From Burkholderiales bacterium (GTDB lineage: Bacteria; Pseudomonadota; Gammaproteobacteria; Burkholderiales; Casimicrobiaceae): a stretch of 64,000 nucleotides of DNA. The translations under genes and the position numbers were made by a program. The DNA lies in the NCBI GenBank assembly GCA_015075645.1, contig JABTUF010000007.1, positions 186,001-250,000 of the forward strand, given 5' to 3'. Below are positions 10,323 to 18,893 of this stretch, piece after piece (the first letter of the stretch is position 1; every line of letters starts with the position of its first letter). The notes beneath the pieces were generated by a model. That model had not been told where the DNA came from. It did not search any database and saw only the letters and a program-made list of their open reading frames with translations.

Positions 10323-10331
10323 ATTCTAGCA
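10323..10331 (-). promoter_or_regulatory. Probable extended -10 promoter of the rpsB operon
   Basis: On the minus strand the sequence reads TGCTAGAAT, an extended -10 (TGn plus TAGAAT), in the only AT-rich patch between the divergent rpsB and ygfZ genes. The -35 region (around GACGAA) is poor, which suits an extended -10 promoter. Transcription would give a leader of about 155 bases. Confidence 0.5.
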
Positions 10332-10378
10332 CGGTTTTGCGGCGTTCGTCCTACGCTACCCTGCCCGGAATCCCGACC

Positions 10379-11368
10379 ATGCCCCGTCCGCCGATCGACC
10401 CCGTCGCCGCCTTCCGGGCGGCCCGCGACAGCGCCTTCGTCACCCCATTGCCGGGCACCGGCATCCTCGAGGCCGGCGGCGCCGACGCGACGACCTTCCT
10501 GCAGGGCCAGCTCTCGAACGATGTCGCGGCCCTCGACCCGGGCCGATCCCTGTGGGCGACCTACAACACGCCCAAGGGGAGAATGCTCGCCACGCTCCTC
10601 CTGTGGCGGCCCACCGTCGGACCGGCCTACCGGTTCGCCCTGGCGTCGGATGTCGCGGAGGCGATCCGCAAGCGCCTCGCCATGTACGTGCTCCGTTCGA
10701 AGGTCGTCCTCGGCGCCCCGCCGCTGGCGGCTCTCGGCGTCGGAGGGCCGCGGGCGCGGGAAGCCGTCGGCACGGTCCTGGGCGTCGACGTCGCGCCCCT
10801 TGCCGTCGCGACGTTCGATGCCGGCGAGGCGATCGGGCTTCCCGACGGGCGCGTCCTCGTCGCGGTCGCGCGCGATCGCGCGGACGCCCTGTTCGAACGG
10901 CTGGCAGCGCACGCCGCCCCCGCCGACGAGTCGGCATGGCGCTGGCTCGCGATCCGCGCCGGCGTGGTCGACGTCCGACAGGCGACGCAGGAAAAACACA
11001 TCGCGCAGACCGCCAACTGGGACGTGGTCGGCGCGGTGAGCTTCACCAAAGGTTGCTATCCGGGCCAGGAGATCATCGCGCGGATGCATTACCTGGGCGT
11101 GTTGAAGGAGCGGGCGCACCCGTTCCATGTCGAGGCGTCGCTGCCCGAGCCCAACACGCGGATCCTGCTCGCCGGAACCGACCAGGGGGTGGGCCTCGTC
11201 GTCGATGCGGTCGCCCTTCCGGGAGGCGGCACGGACCTGATCGCCGTCGTCCACACGATCGCGCTCGACCAGGACCTCCGGCTCGGCTCGGGAGACGGCC
11301 CCGCGCTGCGGCGCCTGCCGCTCCCCTACGCCCTGCCGGTCAGCGCACCGAAGCGGGTCAAGCTCTGA
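10379..11368 (+). CDS. ygfZ: YgfZ/CAF17 folate-binding protein
   Basis: Folate-dependent factor that helps build or repair certain iron-sulfur proteins such as MiaB and some dehydrogenases. The signature K-G-C-Y-x-G-Q-E is present as KGCYPGQE around residue 236, and the protein has the GcvT-like fold (FLQGQLSNDV near the N-terminus). 329 residues from the ATG at 10379, preceded by GGAA. It is divergent from rpsB and leads a short plus-strand series with the DUF4936 and NRDE genes. Confidence 0.92.
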   Translation: MPRPPIDPVAAFRAARDSAFVTPLPGTGILEAGGADATTFLQGQLSNDVAALDPGRSLWATYNTPKGRMLATLLLWRPTVGPAYRFALASDVAEAIRKRLAMYVLRSKVVLGAPPLAALGVGGPRAREAVGTVLGVDVAPLAVATFDAGEAIGLPDGRVLVAVARDRADALFERLAAHAAPADESAWRWLAIRAGVVDVRQATQEKHIAQTANWDVVGAVSFTKGCYPGQEIIARMHYLGVLKERAHPFHVEASLPEPNTRILLAGTDQGVGLVVDAVALPGGGTDLIAVVHTIALDQDLRLGSGDGPALRRLPLPYALPVSAPKRVKL

Positions 11369-11406
11369 CCGGACCGCGCTCCGGTCCGCGCGGCCTCGGC
11401 AGGACG

Positions 11407-11703
11407 ATGACGACCACGTTCTACGTCTGGTACCGCGTCGCCGGCGACGCCTGCGAGGCGCGCGCCGCCGTCACCGCGATGATGCTCGACCTCGCGGAGG
11501 ACTGCGGCATCGTCGGCAGGCTGATGAAGCGCGCCGACGACCCGTCGACCTGGATGGAGATCTACGAGTCGGTCGACGATCCGCCGTCGTTCGAGCATGC
11601 GCTCGCCCTCGCGGTCGCGCAGCACGACGCGGTGCTGTTCGCCGACGGCGGACGCCACGTCGAACGTTTCGTCGCCTGCGGCGCGCTCGACCCGGACGCC
11701 TGA
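11407..11703 (+). CDS. DUF4936 family protein
   Basis: A 98-residue protein of unknown function. It opens MTTTFYVWYRV and has an alpha-beta pattern with ALAVAQHDAVLFADGGRHVERF near the end, matching the DUF4936 family common in betaproteobacteria next to ygfZ. The size suggests a dimeric alpha-beta barrel-like domain, but no active site is evident. It follows ygfZ by 38 bases with GCAGGAC before the ATG and is probably cotranscribed. Confidence 0.75.
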   Translation: MTTTFYVWYRVAGDACEARAAVTAMMLDLAEDCGIVGRLMKRADDPSTWMEIYESVDDPPSFEHALALAVAQHDAVLFADGGRHVERFVACGALDPDA

Positions 11704-11723
11704 GCGCGGCCGGCCGACCCGTC

Positions 11724-12482
11724 ATGTGCCTCGTCGCATTCGCCCTAGACACCCATCCGCGCTACGCGCTCGCGATCGCCGCCAACCGCGACGAGTTCCA
11801 CGCGCGCGCGGCCGAACACGCGCACTGGTGGACCGAGGGATGGTTCGCGGGGCGCGACCTCGAAGCCGGCGGCGCTTGGTTCGGCGTGCGGCGGGACGGT
11901 CGCTTCGCGCTCGTCACCAACGTGCGCGAGGGGGGCCGGCGCGAGGCGGCCGCCGTTTCGCGCGGCGAACTCGTCACCGGCGCGCTCGCCGCCCCCGCGG
12001 TCGAGCGCTACGCCGCGGGCCTCGGCACCGCGGGAGGGCGCTACAACGGCTACAACCTCGTGACCGGCGACGCGCGTCGCGCGCTGTGGCAGTCGAACCG
12101 GCACGGCGATCCGCTGGCGCTCACCGGAGGCATCCACGCGCTGTCGAACGCGCAGCTCGACACGCCCTGGCCCAAGACCGGGCGCATCCGCGCCGCGATG
12201 GCGGACTGGTCGGCGCGGGGTACGGCGACGCTCGACCCGCTGTTCGACGCGCTGGCCGACCGCAGCATGGCGCCGGATCGCGAACTGCCGTCGACCGGCG
12301 TGCCGCTCGACCGCGAACGCATGCTCTCCGCGCCGTTCATCGTGAGCGAGCGCTACGGCACCCGCTGCTCGACCGTGTTCGTCGTGGGCCGCGACGGCGA
12401 AGCCCGCTTCGTCGAGCGCGAGTTCGACGAAGCGGGGAGGCCCGCGGGCGAAGTCGACGAACGCTTCCGAGTCGCGCCCTGA
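11724..12482 (+). CDS. NRDE (TANGO2-like) family protein
   Basis: Protein of the NRDE/TANGO2 family. The N-terminal cysteine immediately after Met (MC) and the ANRDEF motif at about residue 21 are the family hallmarks; the MC start resembles an N-terminal nucleophile layout. Also present are GGAWFGV and the C-terminal YGTRCSTVF segment. 252 residues is normal. The molecular role in bacteria is not settled; eukaryotic members have been linked to haem or lipid handling. Twenty bases downstream of the DUF4936 gene. Confidence 0.88.
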   Translation: MCLVAFALDTHPRYALAIAANRDEFHARAAEHAHWWTEGWFAGRDLEAGGAWFGVRRDGRFALVTNVREGGRREAAAVSRGELVTGALAAPAVERYAAGLGTAGGRYNGYNLVTGDARRALWQSNRHGDPLALTGGIHALSNAQLDTPWPKTGRIRAAMADWSARGTATLDPLFDALADRSMAPDRELPSTGVPLDRERMLSAPFIVSERYGTRCSTVFVVGRDGEARFVEREFDEAGRPAGEVDERFRVAP

Positions 12483-12483
12483 A

Positions 12484-12915
12484 CTACCCGAGCGATCGCG
12501 CCATCGCGCGGTGCGGAATGCCCGCCTCCTCGAACTCGTCACCCTCGACCGCGAAGCCGTGCGCCCGATAGAACGGGATCGCGTGGACCTGCGCGTTCAG
12601 GCGCGCGACCGTGTGCCCGCGCGTGCGCGCCAGGGCGACGAAGTGCTCGAGCAGCGCGCCGCCGACACCGCGCCCGCGCCACTCGCGCAGCACCGCCATC
12701 CGGCCGATGTGGCCGTCGGGCAGGAGCCTTCCGCAGCCGATCGCGCGCCCGCCGGCGTCGACCGCGAGCGCGTGCTCGCAGCGCGGATCGACGCCGTCCC
12801 ACTCGAGTTCCGGGGGCACGTCCTGCTCGATGCAGAACACCGCGATGCGGATCTCGCGCAGCGCCTCGGCGTCGTGCTCGAAGTCCGCGGGGCGCACCGC
12901 GAACCCGGGATTCAT
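12484..12915 (-). CDS. GNAT family N-acetyltransferase (ElaA-like)
   Basis: Acetyl-CoA-dependent acyltransferase of 143 residues; substrate unknown. Motif A is visible as REWRGRGVGGALLEH (Q/R-x-x-G-x-G/A), preceded by the strand IGRMAVL, and the C-terminal AIPFYRAHGFAVEGDEFEEAGIPHRAM stretch (given here in part) resembles ElaA proteins. The start ATG overlaps the stop of the LD-carboxypeptidase gene by four bases. It ends two bases from the convergent NRDE gene. Confidence 0.85.
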   Translation of the reverse strand: MNPGFAVRPADFEHDAEALREIRIAVFCIEQDVPPELEWDGVDPRCEHALAVDAGGRAIGCGRLLPDGHIGRMAVLREWRGRGVGGALLEHFVALARTRGHTVARLNAQVHAIPFYRAHGFAVEGDEFEEAGIPHRAMARSLG

Positions 12916-13820
12916 CGCGCGCCGACCGCGTAGTCGTGGAACGCGAGCCGTGCGTCGCCGTCGCGCACCGCGAGCGCGAGGCGGCCGCCGACCGGCAGCG
13001 TCAGCTTGTCGCGCACGTGGCCGAACGGCAGGCCGGTGAAGACCGGCGTCGGCGTGATGGCGCGCAGGCGCGCGACCGCGGCGGCGAGGTCGTAGCCCTG
13101 GTCGTGCGGCGCGAGCGCGTACTCGGTGAATTCTCCGAGCAGCACCGCGCTCTGGCGGTCGAGGATGCCGGCGTACGCGAGCTGGTGGAACATGCGCTCG
13201 AGGCGATACGGGTGCTCGCCCACGTCCTCGAGGAAGAGGATCCCGCCGTCGATCGACGGCAGGTACGGCGTCCCCGCGAGCGAGGCGACCATCGCGAGGT
13301 TGCCGCCCCACAGCGTGCCGTCCGTGTCGAGGCGCGAGGGCCCGTCGAGCGGGCAGCGCACTTCGTAGCTGCGCGCATCCAGCAGGCCGAAGCAATGGGA
13401 GAGCGTGAACTCGCTCGCCTCGGCCGCGCCGAAGTCGTAGGCGAACGCGGGTCCCGCATAGCTGACCATGCCGGCGCGCGCGAGTCCCGCCATCTGGAAC
13501 GCAGTGAAGTCCGAGTGCCCGAGCCAGCGCTTGCCCGAGCGCGCGAGCGACGCGAAGTCGAGCCGGGGGAGGAGCCGCGTCGTGCCGTAACCGCCGCGCA
13601 GCGCGACGGCGACATCGACGTCGCCGCGCGCGGCGATGCGTCCGATCGCGGCCAGGCGCTCTTCGTCGGTGCCCGCGAACCTCGTGTGGCGGCGGAGCAC
13701 CCCTTCGTCGAGGACCACGCGGTGGCCGAGCGCAGCGAGGCGCTCGACGCCGCGCGTCACGGCGGCGGGATCGGCCGCGGCGCCGGCCGGAGCGTAGACG
13801 CCGATGTCGAGCGGACGCAT
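12912..13820 (-). CDS. ldcA: Murein LD-carboxypeptidase (peptidase S66)
   Basis: Cytoplasmic serine peptidase that removes the terminal D-Ala from murein tetrapeptide during cell-wall recycling. About 302 residues. The N-terminal domain has the Rossmann-like opening IGVYAPAG and the nucleophile elbow region GHSDFTAFQ with Ser followed by Asp; the C-terminal part has the Glu and His expected of the S66 catalytic set (FLEDVGEHPYRLERM, TGLPFGHVRDK). The start at MRPLDIGV is chosen over an upstream frame that lacks conserved residues. Confidence 0.88.
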   Translation of the reverse strand: MRPLDIGVYAPAGAAADPAAVTRGVERLAALGHRVVLDEGVLRRHTRFAGTDEERLAAIGRIAARGDVDVAVALRGGYGTTRLLPRLDFASLARSGKRWLGHSDFTAFQMAGLARAGMVSYAGPAFAYDFGAAEASEFTLSHCFGLLDARSYEVRCPLDGPSRLDTDGTLWGGNLAMVASLAGTPYLPSIDGGILFLEDVGEHPYRLERMFHQLAYAGILDRQSAVLLGEFTEYALAPHDQGYDLAAAVARLRAITPTPVFTGLPFGHVRDKLTLPVGGRLALAVRDGDARLAFHDYAVGAR

Positions 13821-13878
13821 CGGCGGATTCTGACATGGCGCGGGGACACGCCGGCAACGTGAAGCGAAGTCCGGCCGG

Positions 13879-14343
13879 TCAGCGGCGGGCGGCGAAGAAC
13901 GCGGACAGGAGCGCCCCGCATTCGTCGGCACGCACGCCGGCGGTCGCGGTCGCGTGGTGGTTGAGCCGCGCCTCCGCGAAGAGATCGACGACCGATCCGC
14001 AGGCGCCGGTCTTCGGGTCGCGCGCGCCGAACACGAGGCGCGCGACGCGCGCGTGCATGATCGCCCCCGCGCACATCGCGCAGGGCTCGAGGGTCACGTA
14101 GAGCGTCGATCCCGGCAGGCGGTAATTGCCGAGCGCACGCCCGGCGTCGCGCAGCGCGGCGATCTCCGCGTGCGCCGTCGGGTCGGACGCCGCGATCGGC
14201 GCGTTGCCGCCGCGTCCGACGACGACGCCGTCCTGCACGACGATCGCGCCCACCGGCACCTCGCCGCGATCGCCGGCCGCGCGCGCGAGCGCGAGCGCCT
14301 CGCCCATCCAGCGCTCGTCGTCAGTCGCCGGTGTCGTCGACAT
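13879..14343 (-). CDS. tadA: tRNA-specific adenosine deaminase
   Basis: Zinc deaminase that converts A34 to inosine in tRNA-Arg(ACG), an essential wobble modification. The cytidine-deaminase fold motifs are complete: HAEI with the catalytic Glu and zinc His, and PCAMCAGA with the two zinc Cys. 154 residues is typical. Its first codons overlap the end of the downstream-lying membrane protein gene by 23 bases. Confidence 0.93.
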   Translation of the reverse strand: MSTTPATDDERWMGEALALARAAGDRGEVPVGAIVVQDGVVVGRGGNAPIAASDPTAHAEIAALRDAGRALGNYRLPGSTLYVTLEPCAMCAGAIMHARVARLVFGARDPKTGACGSVVDLFAEARLNHHATATAGVRADECGALLSAFFAARR

Positions 14344-14692
14344 GGAAGTGGTGGAACACGCGATGGACGATCGGCGAGGCCGCCACTCCGGCCGCGGCGA
14401 GCAGCACGAAGCCGGAGAAGAGCGCGTAGAGCGACTCGAGCACCTTGCCCAGGTCGGTGCTCACCCTGAGGTCGGGGGCGGGACCCATGCCGGACGCGAT
14501 GAGCGCGGCGTTGCTCAACGCGTCGTACCAGTTCCCCCGCTCGATCTCCGCGTGGAACAGGACCGTTCCGATGCCCACCCAGACCAGCATCGCGAACGAT
14601 GCGATGCCCGCGAAGATGCCGAACCGCCTCCAGAACACCCGGGGCGGCGCGAGCCTCTGGCGGCGCCGTTCGAACGCATGCAACGGGATCAT
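14321..14692 (-). CDS. Small two-helix membrane protein, possible ion-channel-like fold
   Basis: A 123-residue inner-membrane protein I cannot name. Two hydrophobic helices are evident (about residues 25-45 and 93-112), separated by a stretch containing DALSNAALIASGMGP that resembles the pore-helix region of two-helix potassium channels, although the selectivity motif TVGYG is not seen. The C-terminus is His-rich (RVFHHFHVDD). Start overlaps the Rid-family stop as ATGA and its end overlaps tadA, so it is part of this operon. Confidence 0.6.
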   Translation of the reverse strand: MIPLHAFERRRQRLAPPRVFWRRFGIFAGIASFAMLVWVGIGTVLFHAEIERGNWYDALSNAALIASGMGPAPDLRVSTDLGKVLESLYALFSGFVLLAAAGVAASPIVHRVFHHFHVDDTGD

Positions 14693-15084
14693 CGCCCCGC
14701 GCCGATCACCGCGTCCGCCTCGATCTCGACCAGGAGCTCGGGGGCGATGAGCTTCGAGACCTCGACCATCGTCGCCGCCGGCCGGATCGCGCGAAACGCC
14801 TCGCCGTGCGCGCGGCCGACGGCTTCCCAATGCGCGATGTCGACGACGTAGATGCGGGTGCGCACGACGTCTTCGAGGCCGCTGCCGGCCTGCGCCAGCG
14901 CCGCGGCGATGTTCGCGATCGCCTGCTTCGCCTGCGCATAGGCGTCGCCCGCGCCGACGATGCCGCCGAGGCCGTCGGTCGCAGTCGTGCCGGAGACGAA
15001 GACCCGGTCGCCGACGACCACCGCGCGCGAGTAGCCGACGATCGGCTCCCAGGGCGCCCCCGACGACAGGTTGCGGCGAGTCAT
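14689..15084 (-). CDS. RidA (YjgF/UK114) family protein, non-canonical
   Basis: 131-residue member of the Rid superfamily, small trimeric proteins whose canonical members hydrolyse reactive enamine/imine intermediates. The fold is clear (VFVSGTTATDG, QAKQAIANIAAAL, the C-terminal VEVSKL and EIEADAV). The position of the catalytic Arg of canonical RidA (before the VEV strand) appears to be Ala (RPAATMVEV), so imine deaminase activity is doubtful; it more likely belongs to one of the Rid4-7 groups. Coupled by ATGA to the membrane protein gene. Confidence 0.85.
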   Translation of the reverse strand: MTRRNLSSGAPWEPIVGYSRAVVVGDRVFVSGTTATDGLGGIVGAGDAYAQAKQAIANIAAALAQAGSGLEDVVRTRIYVVDIAHWEAVGRAHGEAFRAIRPAATMVEVSKLIAPELLVEIEADAVIGAGR

Positions 15085-15131
15085 GCGCCCATTGTGCGAC
15101 AGCAGGCGAACCGTGTCGACGAACCGCCCGG

Positions 15132-15848
15132 TCAGCGAAGATCGGCGTCGACGACCGCCCGGACCCGGAACCGCAGGTCGAGCCGGTCGCGCACCGCGAG
15201 GGCGCCGCCCAGGACCGAGAACGGCACGATGCGAAACGCGCTCTGGTCGAACGAGAGCCGGCCGGACACGACGATCCCCCCGGCGTCCGCCTCGATGCGG
15301 GCGGGAACGTCGAAGCGCTGCGTCACGCCGTGGAGCGTGATCGCCACCGCGAGCCGGTCCGAACGCGCTTCGGCGCGTACCACATGGATCACCGCATACG
15401 GGTGGCGCTCGGCGTCGAGCACGCTCGCGAGCATGTTGCGTCGCGTGCCGGCGATGTCGGCCGCGGACGGTTGCGTGTCGAGGCCGGCTTCCGTGCGAAG
15501 CTCGGGCTCGTCGACGGTGAGTTTCGCGAGCGGGATCGCGAGGTCCGCGCGGCCTGCATCGGCGAGGACGTAGCCCGCGACGTCGCGGCTCGCGACCACG
15601 TGGTCGTGGCCGAGATGCGCGAGCGATCCCTCGCGCCGCACCTCGATGACGACACGGGAGTTCGCGGTATCGATGCGGAGGACGCGCTCGCCGCGCGCCG
15701 CGGCGGCGCGGTAGTACTCAACCGGGAAGTCGGGCGGCAGCGCGGCTTCGCGCGCCGGCGGCTCCCGCGTGGCGACCGGCGCGCAGGCCGCGAGCAACGC
15801 CGCCACCGCCGCCGCCATCCCGGCGCGGATGAACCGGCGCCGGTTCAT
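15132..15848 (-). CDS. YceI-like domain lipoprotein
   Basis: Probable lipoprotein of 238 residues with a twin-Arg-like start (MNRRRFIRAG), a hydrophobic stretch and lipobox LLAAC. The mature part has a YceI/lipocalin-like barrel: HLGHDHVVASRDVAGYV, a central region on small-molecule or isoprenoid binding, and VSGRLSFDQSAFRIVPFSVLGG at the end (quoted in part). YceI proteins bind polyisoprenoid-type ligands; the ligand here is unknown. Overlaps the upstream YceI gene by four bases, giving a tandem YceI pair. Confidence 0.82.
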   Translation of the reverse strand: MNRRRFIRAGMAAAVAALLAACAPVATREPPAREAALPPDFPVEYYRAAAARGERVLRIDTANSRVVIEVRREGSLAHLGHDHVVASRDVAGYVLADAGRADLAIPLAKLTVDEPELRTEAGLDTQPSAADIAGTRRNMLASVLDAERHPYAVIHVVRAEARSDRLAVAITLHGVTQRFDVPARIEADAGGIVVSGRLSFDQSAFRIVPFSVLGGALAVRDRLDLRFRVRAVVDADLR

Positions 15849-16414
15849 GGCATCGGCACCAGCTTCACGGCGAAGTTCACCTTGACGTCGGCGCCGATCA
15901 CGTTCGTCGCCGCCCACTCGCCTTGGCCGATGCCGAAGGCGCCCCGCTGCAGCACGAGCGCCCCTTCGAGCGCCGCGCCATCCGGACGCACGACGAAGGT
16001 GAACGGAAACTCGACCGGTCGGGCGACGCCCTTCAGCGTCAGCGTTCCGCGCGCGCGGAAGCGGTCGGCATCGAGGCGCGCGAGGTCGCGCGAACGGAAC
16101 ACCGCCTGCGGATGCGCGAGGGCGTCGAACCACTCGCGCTTGACGATCTCCCGGTTCACGTCGGCGATGCCGAAGTCGGCGCTCGCCACCTGGATCGTCG
16201 CTTCGAGGCTGCCCGCTGCCGGATTCGCGGGATCCAGCCGCAGCCGGACGTCGAACGCGCGGAAGGCACCCGGCACGCTCGCGCCCTCGAAGGTCGCGGC
16301 GATCGCGAGCCGGCTCGCCGCGGGATCGCTACGCCACTCGGCCGCGCGCGCGACGCCGGTGGACGCTGCGACCGCCATCGCCGCGACGAGGAGCGTCCAT
16401 GGGCGAGCGTTCAT
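15845..16414 (-). CDS. YceI family periplasmic protein
   Basis: 189-residue secreted protein with a signal peptide ending in GVARAAEW. The YceI barrel is recognisable by ASRLAIAATFEG, the V-x-SADFGI segment, REWFDALAHPQAVFRS, and FAVKLVPMP at the end. YceI proteins are periplasmic lipocalin-like proteins often induced by stress or high pH. It is sandwiched between cytochrome b561 and a second YceI-like lipoprotein, with ATGA overlaps on both sides; the b561-YceI pairing is widely seen and suggests a quinone or isoprenoid-linked redox role. Confidence 0.9.
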   Translation of the reverse strand: MNARPWTLLVAAMAVAASTGVARAAEWRSDPAASRLAIAATFEGASVPGAFRAFDVRLRLDPANPAAGSLEATIQVASADFGIADVNREIVKREWFDALAHPQAVFRSRDLARLDADRFRARGTLTLKGVARPVEFPFTFVVRPDGAALEGALVLQRGAFGIGQGEWAATNVIGADVKVNFAVKLVPMP

Positions 16415-16965
16415 CGCGACCTGCCCCACCGGGGCAGCATGCGTTCGAGGACGTCGTTGCGCCGCACGACGTGGTGCCGCAGCGCCGCGGCGACGTGCAC
16501 GACCAGCACGACGACGAGCGCGATGGCGAGTCCGACATGCACGCGGGCGAACGCGTCGGCCTGGGCTTCGTCGGGCCCGACGATCGCAGGCAGCGGCAAC
16601 ACGCGAAAGGCGCGAAACGGGATGTTCGCCGCGGCGTTGACCACCCAGCCGGTGAGCGGCAGCAGGACGAGCAGGACGTAGAGGAGCGCGTGGCTCGCGC
16701 GCGCGGCCGCGCGCTCCCACGCCGGAAGTTCCGCGGGCAGCGCCGGTGCCGGGTCGGCGATGCGCCACACCAGACGCAGGGTGATCAGCGCCAGCAGCAG
16801 CACGCCGAGCGACTTGTGCCAGAAGAAGAGCTCGATCTTGGCCGGCGACACGCGCCACGCCCTCGCCGCGACGCCGAGCGGAACCTGCACGAGGATGAGG
16901 GCCGCCATGACCCAGTGGAACCCCTTGGCGACCCAACCCCATTGCGTCGTCGTGTTGCGGAGCAT
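16411..16965 (-). CDS. Cytochrome b561
   Basis: Four-helix, di-haem inner-membrane cytochrome (184 residues) that passes electrons from quinol. The four haem-ligand His are visible, one per helix: GFHWVM, WHKSLG, ASHALLY and RVHVGLA. The start MLRNTTTQW is typical for the family; the frame continues upstream but with no homology. First gene of the b561-YceI-YceI operon. Confidence 0.92.
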   Translation of the reverse strand: MLRNTTTQWGWVAKGFHWVMAALILVQVPLGVAARAWRVSPAKIELFFWHKSLGVLLLALITLRLVWRIADPAPALPAELPAWERAAARASHALLYVLLVLLPLTGWVVNAAANIPFRAFRVLPLPAIVGPDEAQADAFARVHVGLAIALVVVLVVHVAAALRHHVVRRNDVLERMLPRWGRSR

Positions 16966-17315
16966 GGATGGGCGGACTCGTCCGCAGGTTCGTCGGAGGA
17001 AGCCGCGCGGCGCGTCATTCCGCGTGGAGAACAAGGTTAACCGAAGACCCGCGCCGCGTATTCCGCGATGAGACGTCGACGAAGCCCCGGGTGGCGACGG
17101 TACGACCCGGCACACGGACCGCGGCCCCGCTTGGCAATGGAACGTGCGCATCGGCTGGAAACGCAGCGGGCGACTCCTGCATCCAATGGTCATGAGCATC
17201 CTCCTTCCACCGACCCCACCCGTCTGGTGCCGGGATCGGCGGTCCGTCGATGACGTGATGCCGCCCTGCCCCCCGCAGGGAATGCGTCGATGACCACAAC
17301 GTCAGGAGCCCCGAG
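16966..17315 (+). other. Divergent intergenic region, cytochrome b561 / folE
   Basis: 350 bases between divergent genes. On the minus strand a good ribosome site (AAGGAGG) precedes ATG near 17194, and two overlapping frames run toward the b561 gene; neither resembles a known protein, so I do not call a gene. GGAG lies just before the folE start. No clear sigma-70 promoter was found. Confidence 0.4.
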
Positions 17316-18047
17316 ATGATCGCCAACGTCGCCACCCCGGTCTTCCGCCGGGAAGGTTCGAGCCTCGCCGGCCCCGCCTCCGAGCGCATCCGCAGGCGGA
17401 TCGCGGAGGCCGGCCAGCGCTGCCACGCCAACGACAACATCGCCGCGTTCCTGCGTCCGGGCGAACTCGACGAGCTGCGCGGCGAAGTGGAGGCGCGGAT
17501 GCACGAGGTGCTCGAGGCGCTGGTGATCGATACGAGGAGCGACCACAACACCGCCGAGACCGCGCGGCGGATCTCGAAGATGTTCGTCGACGAGGTGTTC
17601 CGCGGACGCTACGAGGCGCCGCCGGCGGTCACCACGTTCCCGAATGCCGCGAAGCTGCAGGAACTGATGATCGTCGGCCCGATCACGGTGCGCAGCGCGT
17701 GTTCGCACCACTTCTGCCCGATCATGGGCCGGGTCTGGATCGGCGTGCTGCCGAACGCGGACTCCGACCTGATCGGGCTGTCGAAGTACGCGCGCCTGTG
17801 CGACTGGGTGATGAGCCGGCCCCAGATCCAGGAGGAGGCGGTCGTGATGCTCGCCGACGAACTCGAGCGCCGCGTGCGCCCCGACGGCCTCGCGGTCGTC
17901 ATGGAGGCCGACCACTTCTGCATGCACTGGCGCGGCGTGAAGGACGCCGAGCCCGCGATGACCAACTCGGTCATGCGCGGGGCCTTCCTCACCGACGCGA
18001 GCCTGCGGCGCGAGTTCCTCGGGCTCATGAAGCGCGGGCAGGGGTAA
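17316..18047 (+). CDS. folE: GTP cyclohydrolase I
   Basis: Converts GTP to dihydroneopterin triphosphate, first step of folate and pterin synthesis. The zinc and active-site signature is seen as SACSHHFCPIMG, with KMFVDEVFRG, GLSKYARL and the late zinc Cys in DHFCMHWRG. 243 residues, with about 35 extra N-terminal residues compared with the catalytic core. GGAG lies eight bases before the ATG. It is followed 68 bases later by an ECF sigma factor, which is not its usual partner. Confidence 0.92.
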   Translation: MIANVATPVFRREGSSLAGPASERIRRRIAEAGQRCHANDNIAAFLRPGELDELRGEVEARMHEVLEALVIDTRSDHNTAETARRISKMFVDEVFRGRYEAPPAVTTFPNAAKLQELMIVGPITVRSACSHHFCPIMGRVWIGVLPNADSDLIGLSKYARLCDWVMSRPQIQEEAVVMLADELERRVRPDGLAVVMEADHFCMHWRGVKDAEPAMTNSVMRGAFLTDASLRREFLGLMKRGQG

Positions 18048-18115
18048 GTGGGCGTGTTCTCGCACGCGGCCGTCGAACGCGCGACAATCGGACCAGACTC
18101 AGGAGGACAGGAGCC

Positions 18116-18829
18116 ATGACCGCCGTGTCCCGGCCGGCGCCCGCGCCGCTGTCGACGAACGCTTCCGACGACGAACTCGTCGCCCGCGCGACCGCGCGCG
18201 ATGGCCGCGCGTTCGAGCTCTTGATGCGGCGCTACAACCGGCTCCTGTTCCGCACCGCGCGCAGCATCCTCAAGGACGACGCGCGGGCCGAGGACGCGGT
18301 GCAGGAGGCGTGGCTCCATGCCTGGCGTGCGCTCGGGACGTTCCGTGCGCAGAGCCGGCTCTCGACCTGGCTCGTGCGCATCGCCGCCAACCAGGCCCTG
18401 GGGCGCCTGCGCAGGAGCGGCGCGCAGGTCATTCCACTGGAGGCCGCCATGACCTCTCCCGATCCCGACGTCCAGTCGGCGCTCACCGACGCGCCTGAAC
18501 GCGGTCCCGAACCGCTCGCCATGCGCGCGCAGATGCGCGCGCTGATCGAGTCGCGCATCGACCTCCTGCCCGAGGTGTACCGCACCGTGTTCGTACTGCG
18601 CGAGGTCGAGGAGATGAGCGTCGAGGACGTCGCGCAGGCGCTCTCCATCCCCGACGCCACCGTGCGCAGCCGCCATTTCCGCGCCCGCAGCCTGCTGCGC
18701 GAAGGACTCGCGGGCGAGGTGGACGCGACTCTCGGCGAAGCGTTCTCGTTCGACGGCGAGCGCTGCGACCGCATCGTCGCGAGCGTGCTGGAACGGGGCC
18801 GGGTGGAGGGACTGGCGAGCGGGACGTGA
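18116..18829 (+). CDS. ECF-type RNA polymerase sigma factor
   Basis: 237-residue sigma-70 family factor with region 2 (FELLMRRYNRLLFRTARSIL, then DAEDAVQEAWLHAW as AEDAVQEAWLHAWRAL) and region 4 (LLPEVYRTVFVLREVEEMSVEDVA, quoted in part) ending in the recognition helix TVRSRHFRAR. A very strong ribosome site (AGGAGG) precedes the ATG. No anti-sigma factor follows; instead a Rieske/FAD oxidoreductase does. A C-terminal tail of about 35 residues follows region 4. Confidence 0.9.
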   Translation: MTAVSRPAPAPLSTNASDDELVARATARDGRAFELLMRRYNRLLFRTARSILKDDARAEDAVQEAWLHAWRALGTFRAQSRLSTWLVRIAANQALGRLRRSGAQVIPLEAAMTSPDPDVQSALTDAPERGPEPLAMRAQMRALIESRIDLLPEVYRTVFVLREVEEMSVEDVAQALSIPDATVRSRHFRARSLLREGLAGEVDATLGEAFSFDGERCDRIVASVLERGRVEGLASGT

Positions 18830-18893
18830 GGGATCAGGGAACCCAACGGGCGCGACGCTGCCGGCGTCTGCGCGCAGGCGACGGAGCACGACC

